Shown piece after piece: positions 1 to 10,805 of a DNA stretch of 64,000 nucleotides. The position numbers were made by a program, and so were the translations under genes. Under the pieces are notes generated by a model. It was not told where the DNA came from and ran no database searches. It saw only the letters and a program-made list of their open reading frames with translations. Numbering within the stretch: the stretch's first letter is position 1; every line of letters starts with the position of its first letter. The stretch is from Euborellia annulipes (lineage: Eukaryota; Arthropoda; Insecta; Dermaptera; Anisolabididae), in NCBI GenBank assembly GCA_023213315.1, contig JAKCPI010016277.1, positions 19,335 to 83,334 of the forward strand. The letters run 5' to 3'.

Positions 1-238
1 TATCATTTTAATCTGCTTGGAACATGCCGGGGAATTTATAAAATCCGGAAAAAATGTTTTTCATTGCTGTTAGAGAAAGAAACCCAAACTATAATTGGGA
101 AAAATAAGATACGATTACCTTCAATTATAAAAACTATTTTATTTTGTGGCCGGAACAATTTATCACTTCGAGGACATCGAGAACAAGGATAAATGAAAAT
201 TGATGAAGTAAAGACCAACGCTCTGAATGGATCTCAAG

Positions 239-785
239 GTATTTTTAGAGCCTTGTTGGCATTTAGAATGGAATCTGGAGACACTAATTTAATACAACAT
301 TTTCAAACAACTCCGGAAAATTGCACAATGATAAGTGGGAAAATACAAAATGATATTATTATGTAGCCTACTTGGGGAAGAAATAGGGAATACCATTTTT
401 TCAAAGGAAATTATTGATGTAGGAATGATCTATGAAAATGATGTAAATATATCTGAAGGGGAACTTAAAGCTGAGATTTTACAATGGAAAAAAGATGGGA
501 AGGCAAAAAAAAGACCTTCCTTCTACAAGCATGGAAGCCCTTTCACAGTGCAATGACTTTTTCCCTGCAATAAACACTTTATTGACCACATTAGCCACAC
601 TTCCTATTACTACAGCAACACCAAAAAGGACTTTTTCTGTATTAAAGAGACTAAAAACATATTTAAGATCAACAATGTTGGAGGATCGATTAAGTGGCCT
701 AGCTTAGTTGAATATTAATAAAGATATATGGGTGGACTGTGCAAATGTAGTGAACAAGTTTGCATCATTGAAGTTTGCAGCATGA
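239..785 (+). pseudogene. hAT-type transposase remnant (C-terminal part)
   Basis: Three short reading-frame pieces in different frames line up with the C-terminal half of a TTF/ZMYM-style hAT transposase. About 239-366 reads FRALLAFRMESGDTN and ends in a stop. A middle piece contains VNISEGELKAEILQWKKDGK. 540-785 reads TLPITTATPKRTFSVLKRLK, then YLRSTMLEDRLSGLA, and after a further stop NKDIWVDCANVV. The block with the TFSVLRRLKTYLR core is the conserved hAT dimerisation domain. In-frame stops and frame changes show it cannot make a protein. No terminal inverted repeats were identified around it. Confidence 0.85.
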
Positions 786-1151
786 AGAAGAATGGAAGTG
801 GCAAATTGGTCTGAAGATATAAATAATAAGTTATCTCATAGTATAAGGACTATTTATTTATTTATTTTATTTTACCTAAACCAATGCATCCCTAAATTCA
901 ACAGTCAATAGAATATCTTATCTATTTAATAATTGATCTAATAACAAGGATTTTTCTGGCATTTTTAACTGCGATCTTATTAGTTTTAAAAGAAGAAGAG
1001 AAGAATTAAGAGGTGGATTTATGAAACTTAACTGTAATATAATTATTATGTTTTAAACATACATACAGTATATCATAATTAGAACAAAGTTTTAATTTTT
1101 ACTATTTGTTTGTTTTTCTTTTCTTTTTTTATTGAATTTATTATTTAAATA
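786..1151. other. AT-rich stretch, nothing recognised
   Basis: No coding or RNA signal was seen. It lies between the hAT remnant and the inverted repeat at 1152. Confidence 0.5.
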
Positions 1152-1439
1152 GAAATCTCAGCCAAAAACATCGGAGATGCAAAAAGGGGCGCCTCGCATT
1201 ATTTTTGCCTAGCGTCGAGGTGAAATCAAAAAAATGCGCCTCGCTTTTCTGATTTATATAAAAGCGAGGAAATATTTTCACTTAAATAAAACCCCTACAG
1301 AATTTTATTTGTTTCATATATCCTCGCTTTTATATAAATCAGAAAAGCGAGGCGCATTTTTTTGATTTCACCTCGACGCTAGGCAAAAATAATGCGAGGC
1401 GCCCCTTTTTGCATCTCCGATGTTTTTGGCTGAGATTTC
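1152..1439. repeat. Perfect 119-bp inverted repeat (foldback)
   Basis: Positions 1152-1270 are the exact reverse complement of 1321-1439 (119 bases each), separated by a 50-base AT-rich spacer. The arms contain GC-rich patches such as aggggcgcctcgc in otherwise AT-rich DNA. The perfect match implies a recent origin or a structure maintained by copying. There is no reading frame. It may be a foldback element or a palindromic MITE; no clear target-site duplication was found. Confidence 0.9.
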
Positions 1440-1550
1440 ACTTCTTTTTGTGAAATATTACATTTAAATTTTATTTAATAATTTTTGTTTATTAAATATT
1501 AAGTTATCCCATGAACAGATCTTTTAATATGCATTCCAAACAGTAAAAAA

Positions 1551-1744
1551 TAAATACATCGTTTGGTATTAATTCAAAATGATAAACATAGGATTTCACC
1601 AAATTTTATAAAATTTTAGGATTTTTATTTTTGTTATGTTGGTAAGATGTAAATACATCGTTTGGTATCCATTCGAAACGATAAACATAGGATTTCACCA
1701 AATTTTATAAAATTTTAGGATTTTTATTTTTGTTATGTTGGTAG
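1551..1744. repeat. Two-copy tandem repeat, 99-bp period
   Basis: The unit beginning taaatacatcgtttggtat at 1551 is repeated at 1650 with a few substitutions, the period being 99 bases. It is noncoding. Confidence 0.85.
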
Positions 1745-2118
1745 CACTTCTTCTTATCACGTTAATCTATTGTATTGTACTGAAGGGATCCATCCTAAAA
1801 TTTTTTATTCCATTAGGGATGAAAATTACTAATATTAATAGATATGTTCCTAAATGACGTCATCAGGGAGCAAAATAGTTAGAATTGTCTTTTCGCCATG
1901 TTAAAGATAGGACAAATTTGAAATTTTGAATACCTCTCAAAAAGTCACTTTTGATCCAAAATGAAATTTTATATCAAAGGTATCGGGTTTTTGATAGTAT
2001 CTATTTGTATTTTAAATTTCATCCAAATCGGTCCAGCAGGGAAACCTGTAGCTTTGTCTAAAAATTTGAAAATTGAAGAAAAGAATGAAAAAAAAAAAAA
2101 AAAAAAAAAGAAAAAAAA
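1745..2118. other. Noncoding AT-rich DNA with an A-rich run
   Basis: No gene is seen. A long A run at about 2088-2118 leads directly into the hairpin-ended repeat that starts at 2119. Confidence 0.4.
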
Positions 2119-2790
2119 TCTGGTGTGACTGGCGCACAACTTTCTCTTACCTTCGGTAATCGAAAGATGTATACTGTGCTTGTCACACCAGATTTTTTGT
2201 GTCGACATGTATTTAGTTCCCGACAGTACGGAACATATGAATTCAGATGTAAAATTTATAAGTATGGGAAAATATTTATATTTTGTTACCATGGCAACCA
2301 TTTCTCCTATCTTCCCTATGAAATACAAGAGTAAAGTGGTCTTCAGAAGATTTCAATCGCAAAATGAGAATATACATTTTAAAGAACATCTAAAAAATAA
2401 TTGATTTTTGAATTTAAAAAAAAATCGTTGGAGCAAATTTTAAGAAAATCGAAAAAAACTGAAAAAGTACATCGGTAAAGTACTAGTACTCTTTGGCCGA
2501 TTTTGATTAAAAGCTTATTTTTCCGGTCCCGGGGGGTGTTTAACTTAAATATCAAATTTCAACCTCGTAGCTCAATTCCTTCATGCTTAAAATTGAACAC
2601 AGACACACACACACACAGACACACACACACACACACACACAGACAGACCATGTCGCGAAAACCACTTTTTTGGATTCAGGGGACCTCAAAACGTGAAGAT
2701 CCATCAAAATCTCGACATCGAATTTTTTGATATGAATCCAATACTTTCTCTCTATATATATATTACATATATACATAGGTAAGAGAAAGT
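2119..2790 (+). mobile_element. Hairpin-ended repeat family, near full-length copy
   Basis: This is one of several copies of an element of about 670 bp with no coding capacity. The left end is a self-complementary hairpin: tctggtgtgac ... gtcacaccaga around ctttctcttacc. The right end is a second hairpin, ctttctctctatatatata ... aggtaagagaaagt. The interior contains a (CA)n microsatellite at 2600-2640 and the conserved block gtactagtac. Other copies lie at 7039-8073, 27391-28090, 54616-55287 and 60583-61233, with partial copies elsewhere. The terminal motif CTTTCTCTTACC occurs in both end hairpins. Confidence 0.8.
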
Positions 2791-3532
2791 AAAAAAAAAA
2801 GGAAAAATAAGAGACTAACTTTTGACCTTCCGAAATCGGCAAAATCTCAACTTTGAGCCTCTGCCATTCTGTTTGGGACTGGAATTTTTTTTGAATTCGT
2901 GCTCAAAATAATCCTTATTTATTCTAGTTTAATATAAAAAAAATTTCGCTCCGATATCTTAAAAACTTTTTGAGATATTCGCCCAGAAAGAGAAAAGTTT
3001 CTCAAAAAATTTTTTCACGTCCCTATCTTTTATTAAGGATTTAAAATCATTCTTGATAATATAGTCTAGGGACGACTCGTCCATCTAAATGCAATGGGCC
3101 ATTGGCATCTATTGGAATGTCAACTAAATGGTAGTATTAAGAGTTTCTTTGCTTTCTTTTGCTTTTTTACTTGCTCGGCGACGAGTCGCTCCTGCGACTC
3201 TTGATTAATTTTGTATTTTAACCATCTGAGATACTGAAATACTGAGATTTTTCCGAAAAATTTTCTTTTTGTATTTATTTTTTGTAGTCATATTATTATT
3301 CGGATCTGTTATCCAACTAATATTTAAATAAAATAAAATAAATAAGTATGTAGGAAAAGAACGGGCAAAAAAGTCTCTGTTCACTTTTACTTGTATAGAA
3401 TTAGATGATATCAACTTGTTAGTCACAAAGAAGCACAAGAATGGAATCTAATTAACCCTAATTAACCCATAAATAACAAGAAAAGAACAAACAAAATGCA
3501 GAAACAAAATTAATACAACAATAACTCATTTT
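2791..3532. other. Noncoding, no recognised feature
   Basis: The stretch is AT-rich with no plausible exon. It begins with generic repeat-like sequence and ends at the LINE fragment. Confidence 0.4.
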
Positions 3533-3811
3533 CTCAATCGTCCCAAGGCCTATAACATGCACAAAAAAAAAGAGAATGATATAAGATATATATTCTTACA
3601 TCTGTGTCCGAGTTTACTATGTCACAATAATTTAATATTGGAAAGATTAGTGTTTGAACCAGATTTTTTTTATATTGGTTGATAGAAAGAAGTTTTCTCT
3701 GATTATATAATGCCCCAAACACTCATCTACAGAGACTGTCAATGTAAGGTTGCCAAGCCAAACCCCTATTTACAATTAGTTCTAAGCTAGTCACCTCCTC
3801 ACTATACGGGA
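3533..3811 (-). pseudogene. LINE reverse transcriptase fragment, 3' part (split by copia)
   Basis: Read on the minus strand, the translation gives VPYSEEVTSLELIVN, WQPYIDSLCR, a stop, then VFGALYNQRKLLSINQYKKN and VQTLIFPILNYCD. This is the region after the catalytic centre in Jockey/CR1-like ORF2 proteins. It continues the fragment at 9383-9868: the copia element sits exactly between them, with CGTGC duplicated at both edges. Stops and frame changes make it a pseudogene. Confidence 0.8.
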
Positions 3812-3816
3812 CGTGC

Positions 3817-4075
3817 TGTTCGGGGTTTTAATTTTACTAATGACCAAACACAATTTTATTAGGAAAAGATTTATTTAGTAAAAGGGTTAAAACATTAAGA
3901 TTAAATCGGAAGGAGATACAACGTGGAACTGAACTGAAATTATAAACACATAATGCTCAGGAGAGAGGCCGACGCTAGAGACGCCAAGCGCCGTGTGCTG
4001 CAGTTGTGTATAGAGGGATCTTTAATTTTTCTTAATGGACTCTAATAATTATTCAAAATATTCATTAATTTAACA
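3817..4075 (-). repeat. 3' LTR of the copia element
   Basis: The LTR is 259 bp and nearly identical to 9123-9382, differing by one indel in an A run and a c/t change. It ends in TG...CA in both orientations and is bordered outside by the CGTGC duplication. Confidence 0.93.
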
Positions 4076-4085
4076 TCTTCTTCTA
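4076..4085 (-). promoter_or_regulatory. Polypurine tract of the copia element
   Basis: On the minus strand, AGAAGAAGA lies directly against the 3' LTR, where plus-strand DNA synthesis of an LTR retrotransposon is primed. Confidence 0.6.
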
Positions 4086-4131
4086 ATTTTAGAGTCCATC
4101 ATTTACAAAAGATGGTACAAACATTTTAATA

Positions 4132-6522
4132 TTAGTTATTTTTACACATTAAATTATTTTTAAATTTTGCAAATTTGTTTACATTCAAGGGTTTTGTTAA
4201 GATATCAGCGATTTGTTCATCGGATGGGCAATAATTTAAGTTTACACTACCCTCCCTCACTTTTTCATTTATAAAATGATATCTTACATCAATGTGTTTA
4301 GAACGTTTGTTAAATTGATTGTTCTTTACTAATGTTATTGCACTTTGATTGTCCACTTTTAAGTTAATTTTTAGGTCACGTCCTGTTAATTCTTGAATCA
4401 GCGATTTCAGATACATTAATTCCTTTACACAGTCTGCGGCGGCAATGTATTCAGCCTCGGTGCTGGATAAAGAGACTATTGGTTGTTTGCGACTACACCA
4501 ACTCACTGGTCCACCACAATAATATATTACATATCCTGTTGTGCTTTTTCTAGTTGTTACGTCGCCAGCGAAGTCACTATCACTATAGGCAATTATTTCA
4601 TCCAAGTTTGAGTTGCGCTCATATTTTACACCTAGGTTCTTTGTTCCGTTTAGATATCTTAAAACGCGTTTCATATTTGTCACATCTTGATTTGTAGGTT
4701 TCTCCATATTCCGGCTGCCGTACCCAACTGCAAATGCAATGTCGGGTCTAGTTTTGCTTGATGCATATAGCAGACTTCCAATTAATTCCCTGTATGGGAA
4801 GTTTGTATTACAGGTGTCTTCTAAGTTTGAATTTATAGCTAGCGGAGTTGATACTATCTTCGAGTCTTGCATATTAAATTTTTGAATCATATTTTTGATA
4901 TAGTCTTCCTGAGTTAATAAAATACCAGTTTCCTGTTTTTCAATTTTTATTCCAAGAAATGACTCTGGATTATTACTATAGGTCATCTCAAATTTGTTTC
5001 TAAGATTTTTCAATAAATCTTCCATTTCTGTTTCATTGTTTCCGATGAGAATGCCATCATCAACATATATAGCAAGTATTAAGGTATTATTTTTATTTTT
5101 AAAAATGCAGTTTTCAGTTTTTAACATATGTAGGTTGTTTTCTTTCAGAAAGTTAGTAAAAGTTTTATTCCATTCTAGCGGAGCCTGTTTCAGTCCATAC
5201 AATGATTTTTGAAGTTTACATATCTTGCCTTTTTCTGAGTAACCTTCAGGTAATTTCATATAAATCTCCTCCGACAAGTCTCCATATAAAAAAGCCGTTT
5301 TTATATCAAATTTCTTAATAAAATAATTATTGGATGCGGCCAGTGCCAGTATTATTCTTAAGGCAGTTGCATTGACCACTGGACTGAAGGTTTCCTTGTA
5401 GTCAATGCCATATTTCTGCTGGCATCCCCGCACCACTAGCCTTGCTTTATAGTTTCCGTTGTCCTTAATTTTAAACACCCACTTGCTTGTTAAAATTTTT
5501 CTGTTTTTTATTGTCTGTTCATCCACCAATTTCCAGGTTTTGTTCCTCTTCAATGAATCCTTTTCCTCTTCAATCGCTTGCAGCCATTTTTCCCTATCAT
5601 CGCTTTCCATCACTTCCTCGTAACTTAGCATGGCCGAAAAGGTTTCATTTTCATTGAGGTCGTAGTCTTGTAGTTTCTTTGGCAAGTTTATTTTTCTGCC
5701 GCTTCTAGTAGTTTTAATATTCTGTTCACCTTCTTCTTCTTCTTCTGTACTTGTAGCGTTTTCTTCTAAAAATTCATTTGATTCATCACTCACGACTGAC
5801 TCATTCACCTCTACCTCTTCTCTCTTCTTCTCTTCTTCATCATCTTCCATTTCATGATTTATTATATCGATTTTTACTGACTTTTTTCTTTGAGTGTTAA
5901 TTTTAGATTCTTCAAAAACTACGTCTCTTCTTATTACTATTTCTTCTTTTTCTTCATCCCACAATCGATATCCATTTGGCGCATATCCTATAAGAATAAA
6001 TTCTTTGCTTCTTTCTTCAAGTTTTTTTAAATATCCATTAACCTTAGCATGAGCCTTACTTCCAAAAAGATGTATATTCGAGAGGTTTGGTTTTCTTTGA
6101 GTCCATAATTCTGATGGTGTTTTATTAATTGTTTCACTAGGAGATCGGTTTAAGAGATATGTTGCCACTCTCACAGCTTCACCCCAGAACTTCTTATCCA
6201 ACTTGGAGTCGAAGATAAGAGCCCTAGCTTTTTCCATTAAAGTTCGATTCAATCTCTCTGCTTTACCATTAAGCTGAGGAGAATGGGGTACAGATAGATC
6301 CATTAATATTCCTTTATTATACCAGTTTTTTAAGTTTGTGTTAACGAACTCTGTTCCATTGTCACTTCTGACCTTTGACACTTTCATGTTGTGATAAGCT
6401 TCAACTTCTTGAATATACTGTTTTATATACTCTGATACTTCATATTTATTTTCCAGTAAGTATATCATTGAATAATGGGTAAAACATCCAAAAAAGTTAA
6501 AATATATTTTTTTCCATCCCAT
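4132..6522 (-). pseudogene. Copia pol: integrase core (partial), reverse transcriptase, RNase H
   Basis: This is a 796-codon open stretch. Integrase motifs are SDNGTEF at about residues 53-59 and KAERLN at about 87-92, the second Asp and the Glu of the DDE triad. Then comes an acidic linker (about 224-268). Reverse transcriptase begins near KWVFKIKDNG (347-356) and carries YVDD (486-489). RNase H has AYSDSDFAGD (645-654), SLSSTEAEY (684-692) and KVDNQSA (722-728). It ends at a natural stop close to the 3' LTR. The first integrase Asp lies in the upstream segment (6465-7028), which is out of frame here; the two overlap for about 58 bases, placing the shift there. Confidence 0.95.
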
Positions 6523-7028
6523 GTAATAGGATCAATGGGGCCACATAGGTCTGTATGTATGATTTCAAGTGGCCTAGTAGCTCTTGTCCTTACATTGTTA
6601 AATGGTAGTCTTGTTTGCTTAGCTTCTAAACACGTTTTACATATTTCATTTAATTTATCAAAGTCATTTTTATCTATGTTAATTCCTGTCGACATATCTA
6701 CTAATTTCTTCATATTATTCACACCTAAATGTCCTAGTTTTCTGTGCCATAGTTGTGCCATTTCTACTTTTACCTCTGATAGAAAAGTTTGTGGTTGTTT
6801 ATTAAGATTCACCATATATAAACCATTTTCATTCTTCGTTCCTTCGATAACTTTTTCTTGATTTTTAATAATTGTTACTTTATCTTTATAAAATATCACT
6901 TTTCCTTCTTTCTTTGTGATAGCACTTACAGAGAGCAGATTTTTACTTAAATTAGGGATAAAAAGTACATCGTTTAAAATACATTCACTGCCTTCCACGA
7001 TACCAAATCCTTCACTTTCCATGGACAA
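6465..7028 (-). pseudogene. Copia pol segment: pre-integrase zinc region and start of integrase
   Basis: The segment contains LWHRKLGHLGVNNMKKL (pre-integrase His-Cys region), CKTCLEAKQTRLPF, and HTDLCGP with the first catalytic Asp of integrase. Its upstream side is cut at about 7038 by the inserted hairpin-ended repeat; the protein continues on the far side at 8074. Its downstream end runs out of frame at about 6470. Confidence 0.92.
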
Positions 7029-7038
7029 TCCCTTTTTA

Positions 7039-8073
7039 CTTTCTCGTACCCTATATATGAAATATATAGGAGAGAAAGTATTGCGATCATGTCAAAAATT
7101 CGATGTCGAGATTTTGATGGATATACATGTTTTGAGGTCCCCTGAGTCCAAAAAAGTGGGTCCCGCAAATTGGTCTGTGTGTGTGTGTGTGTGTGTGTGT
7201 GTCTGTGTGTCTGTATGTGTGGAACCATTTTTTTAGCATGAAGGAGTTGAGCTACCGGGTTGAAATTTTATATTTAACTTAAGTACCTTTGAAGAATCTC
7301 AAAATAAGCTTTTGAACAAAATCGGCCAAAAAGTACTAGTACTTTACTGATGTACTTTTTCAGTTTTTTTCGATTTTCTCAAAATTCCCTCCAAGGATTT
7401 TTTTTTTTAATTCATAAATCAACTATTTTTTAGATGCTCTTTAAAATGTATATTCTCATTTTGCCGTTGAAATCTTCTGAAGACCACTTTACTCTTGTTC
7501 TTCATAGGAAAGATAGAAATGGTTGCCATGGTAACGGAATTTAAATCTTTTTCTTTTTATTAGATTAAAAATCAATTATTATTTAAATTCCCATTTTTTT
7601 TTAAATTTATTTGTGTCTTTAATTGTTTCAAAGAAAACATATATGTCTCTCTCTCACTTGCAAACATTATCGCCTGTCTCTACTCTTTTTAAATTCCCTT
7701 TCCACCTTATCTTCGCATAGAAACAATGTTAATTTCCTATAGGGATTTGTATGTTAATTTCGATTCAAAAGGGGGTCCCCTTTGGAACTTTTTTACGCAT
7801 TTAAAATTTTTTTTTCCAATTCTTATGAAATTTTGTATTTATTTACGATTCTATATTGTGTATAAAATGTCCAAATATGAGATTAAAATTTTGAAAAATA
7901 ACCATAGTTTATTTCAAGCAGTCAACATTTAAAATGCAAGTTTGAAACTAAGGTGCTATGGGAAACTAAATATATCTCGACACAAAAAATCTGGTGTGAC
8001 CAGCACAGTGCGCAACTTTCTCTTACCGAAGGGTAAGAGAAAGTTGTGTGCTGTGCGCCAGTCACACCAGATT
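7039..8073 (-). mobile_element. Hairpin-ended repeat inserted into the copia protease/integrase region
   Basis: The sequence between the protease segment and the integrase segment begins with actttctcgtacc at 7039 and ends with the tctggtgtgac hairpin at about 7990-8073, in reverse orientation. It is longer than other copies because of extra AT-rich sequence at about 7550-7975. TTTTTA occurs on both sides of the insert and may be a target duplication. It carries a (TG)n run at 7180-7220. Confidence 0.85.
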
Positions 8074-9038
8074 TTTAGCTGTTGAAATTGTTGATTTTGT
8101 TTCAGTAAAAGTTTTAAAAATGTTAATATTATTTGCCATGTGTGCAGATGATCCCGAATCCACAATAAAAGTTTTATCACTATTCTCTTCTTCACTCCTT
8201 TCAACCAAAAATGCCACCTTGTTACATTTTTCTTGTTTCTTCTTTCGAAAGTAACAGTCTTCTTCTAAATGATTGTCTTTTTTACAGATGGAGCAACTTC
8301 TTTTCACTTCCTTCCTGCAGTTTTTAGCAAAGTGTCCTATATTATTACATTTAAAGCATCTTAATTTTTCACCCTTTTTAAAATGTCTATTTTCACTCTT
8401 CATTGAAGCAAATGCGACTGCATTTTCTTCTGTGGTTTCCTTATTTCTTGCCTCTTCTGCCAGTAGCCTCGAAGTTAATTTTGTTAGTGTTCTTTCACTC
8501 TCCGGTGTAGAATCCCATGCAGTATTAAAATATTTATACTTTTCTGGTAAAGTTGTTAAAATTTTAGATATTATCATTCCGTCGTCTATGTCTTGGCTTA
8601 GGTTTTTTAATCTGAATGCCAGACCTTCGATTTTGCTTATGTGTAGTGAAATGTCTGAGCCTTTTTCATATTTTAAGTTGAAGAAGTCCCTCAATAAATT
8701 GCACTTTTGTTCTTCCGAGTCTTTATCAAAAATGTTTTTTAATTTGTTAAACATTTCTCTTGACGTTTGGCAGTTGACTATATGCAGACATATTTTTTTT
8801 CAATTGTCGTTATAATAAATTTTTGAGCTTTGGCGTCTCGACGATAAAAATCTGCCGATGTCTTGGTGTCTGCACCCGATGGAAGGACTTCATCGCCGTT
8901 TACTAAATTCCATAAGCCGTTGGATTTGAAAATTATTATTATTTGAAACTTCCATAATTGATATGTTTCGGTATTAGTTAATTTTTCGACGGAGGTCAAA
9001 TCTTCAAAGGAGGCCATCTTGTTGGTTTTTTTTGTCAC
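8074..9038 (-). pseudogene. Copia gag and protease segment
   Basis: The first Met is at 9038 (MTKKTNKMASFEDLT). The gag domain runs to an A run near 8796-8803, where the frame changes, and continues as MFNKLKNIFDKDSEEQKCN. A CCHC zinc knuckle (CFKCNNIGHFAKNC) and a second Cys/His cluster follow, then the protease active site FIVDSGSSAHM. The segment is cut off by the repeat inserted at 8073. The shift in the homopolymer could be a mutation or a sequence error. Confidence 0.92.
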
Positions 9039-9108
9039 GTTCTTCTTAATTTTTTACTTTTTACGTTTTTAATTTTAATTTTTTTTTTTTAATTATGTGT
9101 TTGGTAAA

Positions 9109-9122
9109 CTGGGTCCATAACC
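9109..9122 (-). promoter_or_regulatory. Copia primer-binding site (initiator tRNA-Met half)
   Basis: Immediately inside the 5' LTR the minus strand reads GGTTATGGACCCAG. Its complement matches the anticodon arm of eukaryotic initiator tRNA-Met with one mismatch. Drosophila copia is known to prime from an internal cut of this tRNA. Confidence 0.8.
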
Positions 9123-9382
9123 TGTTCGGGGTTTTAATTTTACTAATGACCAAACACAATTTTATTAGGAAAAGATTTATTTAGTAAAAGGGTTAAAAAC
9201 ATTAAGATTAAATCGGAAGGAGATACAACGTGGAACTGAACTGAAATTATAAACACATAATGCTCAGGAGAGAGGCCGACGCTAGAGACGCCAAGCGCCG
9301 TGTGCCGCAGTTGTGTATAGAGGGATCTTTAATTTTTCTTAATGGACTCTAATAATTATTCAAAATATTCATTAATTTAACA
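9123..9382 (-). repeat. 5' LTR of the copia element
   Basis: The LTR is 260 bp and nearly identical to 3817-4075, with the CGTGC duplication at 9383-9387 immediately outside. On the minus strand it begins TGTTAAAT and ends CCCCGAACA. Confidence 0.93.
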
Positions 9383-9868
9383 CGTGCACATCTCCGATAC
9401 GAACCGGCGATCTTGGAAACTCAACTCTGTTTAAGAGTCTACTATACCCAGCCAGTATAGCCTGTTTTTGGAGGATTCATTCTCACTTGTCAGTCCCAAT
9501 TTCTCGAGCTCCACGCCTAACTCCCTCCAACTCCTGATTCAAAATGTCATTGGAGTTGTTTAAGTGTTCGATGCTAGAATGAATATAAATTTGCAAAATC
9601 ATCTCCATATAGATGATAATTGCATATATTTATATTGACGTCTAGTGACAGTAAAAACAAGAGTGGCCCGAGAGACGATGCCTGAGGCACTCCCAAATAC
9701 AACATCACGCCAATCAGACATTTCAGATTCTAAGAGAACACATTGTTTTCTATTACAGAGATATGATGCAATCCAACTTCTTATAGAATCAGAAAAATCA
9801 TAATGCTTAAGTAAATTGTTTAATATATTGTGATTGACTGAATCGAATGCTTGAATAGATCGCATTGA
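9383..9868 (-). pseudogene. LINE reverse transcriptase fragment, catalytic part (split by copia)
   Basis: The minus-strand translation reads QAFDSVNHNILNNLLKHY and SWIASYLCNRKQCVL (RT finger and palm), MSDWRDVVFG, then in another frame NYHLYGDDFANLYS, where YGDD stands for the usual YADD box, and finally SRLLNRVEFPRSPVRIGD. The last piece joins the fragment at 3533-3811 across the copia insertion. Several frame changes and stops are present. It is a Jockey/CR1-like non-LTR element. Confidence 0.85.
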
Positions 9869-10378
9869 ACCAATATAGTTAGCTGTCTTTTATCCATTGC
9901 CATTGTGTTGTTATCGGTAAATGCATAATATGTAAAACTAAATAATGAATAAAATAAAAAATTTCTAATTTCTTCTCCTGTAAATGCATATATATTTAAT
10001 AAAAAACTAAATAGTACATTAATTTCTAAATTTTCTCTAGAAATAAAACCCATGAGGAAAAATGTTATTAAAATCAACTCACCACATAATAATTATTTGG
10101 ATTCTGAGATGAAGGATACCACAGGAAAATGTAGAAATAAACATTTGTCAAGCTGAATAATCCAACAATCAAATGAATACCATTATTCCCTGATGAATAC
10201 TTAAAAAGGAATGAAATTAGGAACGGAAAGCAATTGAAATAAAAATGAAATGAGCAGGTTTGCCAAATAGTGGAAAAAAAAAGAATTATTGCCTATTAAG
10301 ATCTTTTTTCAGCATCTGAGGCCATTTGGACCTCTTCTCTATTTATTTCAAGTCATATATATTATTAAATAAAAGGAA
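9869..10378. other. Noncoding, no recognised feature
   Basis: AT-rich sequence between the LINE fragment and a SINE; no exon or RNA gene was seen. Confidence 0.4.
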
Positions 10379-10495
10379 ATGCCCTCGGGGCTTGGTATTA
10401 GGGGTTAGCGTGCTAACCTCGTATACCAAAAGTCGCGGGTTCGGACCCCAGGCAGTCCGATGATTTTATTTAAGCCATTTGGATACCAAAAGTGT
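10379..10495 (+). mobile_element. tRNA-derived SINE, 5' half
   Basis: The head gccctcggggcttggtatt, an A-box-like ggttagcgtgc, and the B box gggttcggacccc precede the family core aggcagtccgatgatttta. The copy stops after the first part of the core. The same family occurs at 16940, 46007, 53305, 54310, 56693 and 63735. Confidence 0.75.
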
Positions 10496-10805
10496 TAAAA
10501 AAAAAAATAAATAAAATAATAATAATAAAAGGTGTGATATGGGCCTACTAAAACGAATAAAATTAATTCATTATATTAGAATACGAGTTTTAACCGAGAA
10601 GATATCTTTTTAAATCAATGAAAAAAAATTTTTTAAATTAACTAATTAAAATCGATAACGATTTTGTCGAAAATTTTATTAGCCCTGTATCTTCCAAGTA
10701 AAGCGATTTTATTGAAGAAAGATTTACTAAAAAAAAGGTAAAATGATATGAATTTTATATTGAAAATTTTAAGGATGGGGCGGAAATTAAATTTTGCCCC
10801 TCCCC

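Larger units (their letters stand above)
3817..9382 (-). mobile_element. Copia-type LTR retrotransposon, full length, inactivated
   Basis: Two nearly identical LTRs (3817-4075 and 9123-9382) with TG...CA ends flank a gag-pol region on the minus strand. The 5-base duplication CGTGC (3812-3816 and 9383-9387) marks the insertion site. The primer-binding site (9109-9122) is complementary to the anticodon region of initiator tRNA-Met, the half-tRNA priming arrangement known from Drosophila copia. Domain order is gag zinc knuckle, protease, integrase, reverse transcriptase, RNase H, which is the Copia order. It is inactivated by a shift in gag near 8796-8803, by a ~1 kb repeat inserted at 7039-8073, and by a shift in integrase near 6470-6520. 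The LTRs differ by only a couple of positions, so the insertion is young. Confidence 0.95.

Noticed and set aside
2552..2842. Open stretch with runs of Cys-Val
   Set aside because: It is a translation of the (CA)n/(TG)n microsatellite inside a repeat; the same applies near 7000-7236 and 27372-27590.
10379..10495. tRNA-like A and B boxes here and in similar copies suggested tRNA genes
   Set aside because: No complete cloverleaf with a proper acceptor stem; the boxes are followed by a shared non-tRNA core and tail, so these are SINEs.
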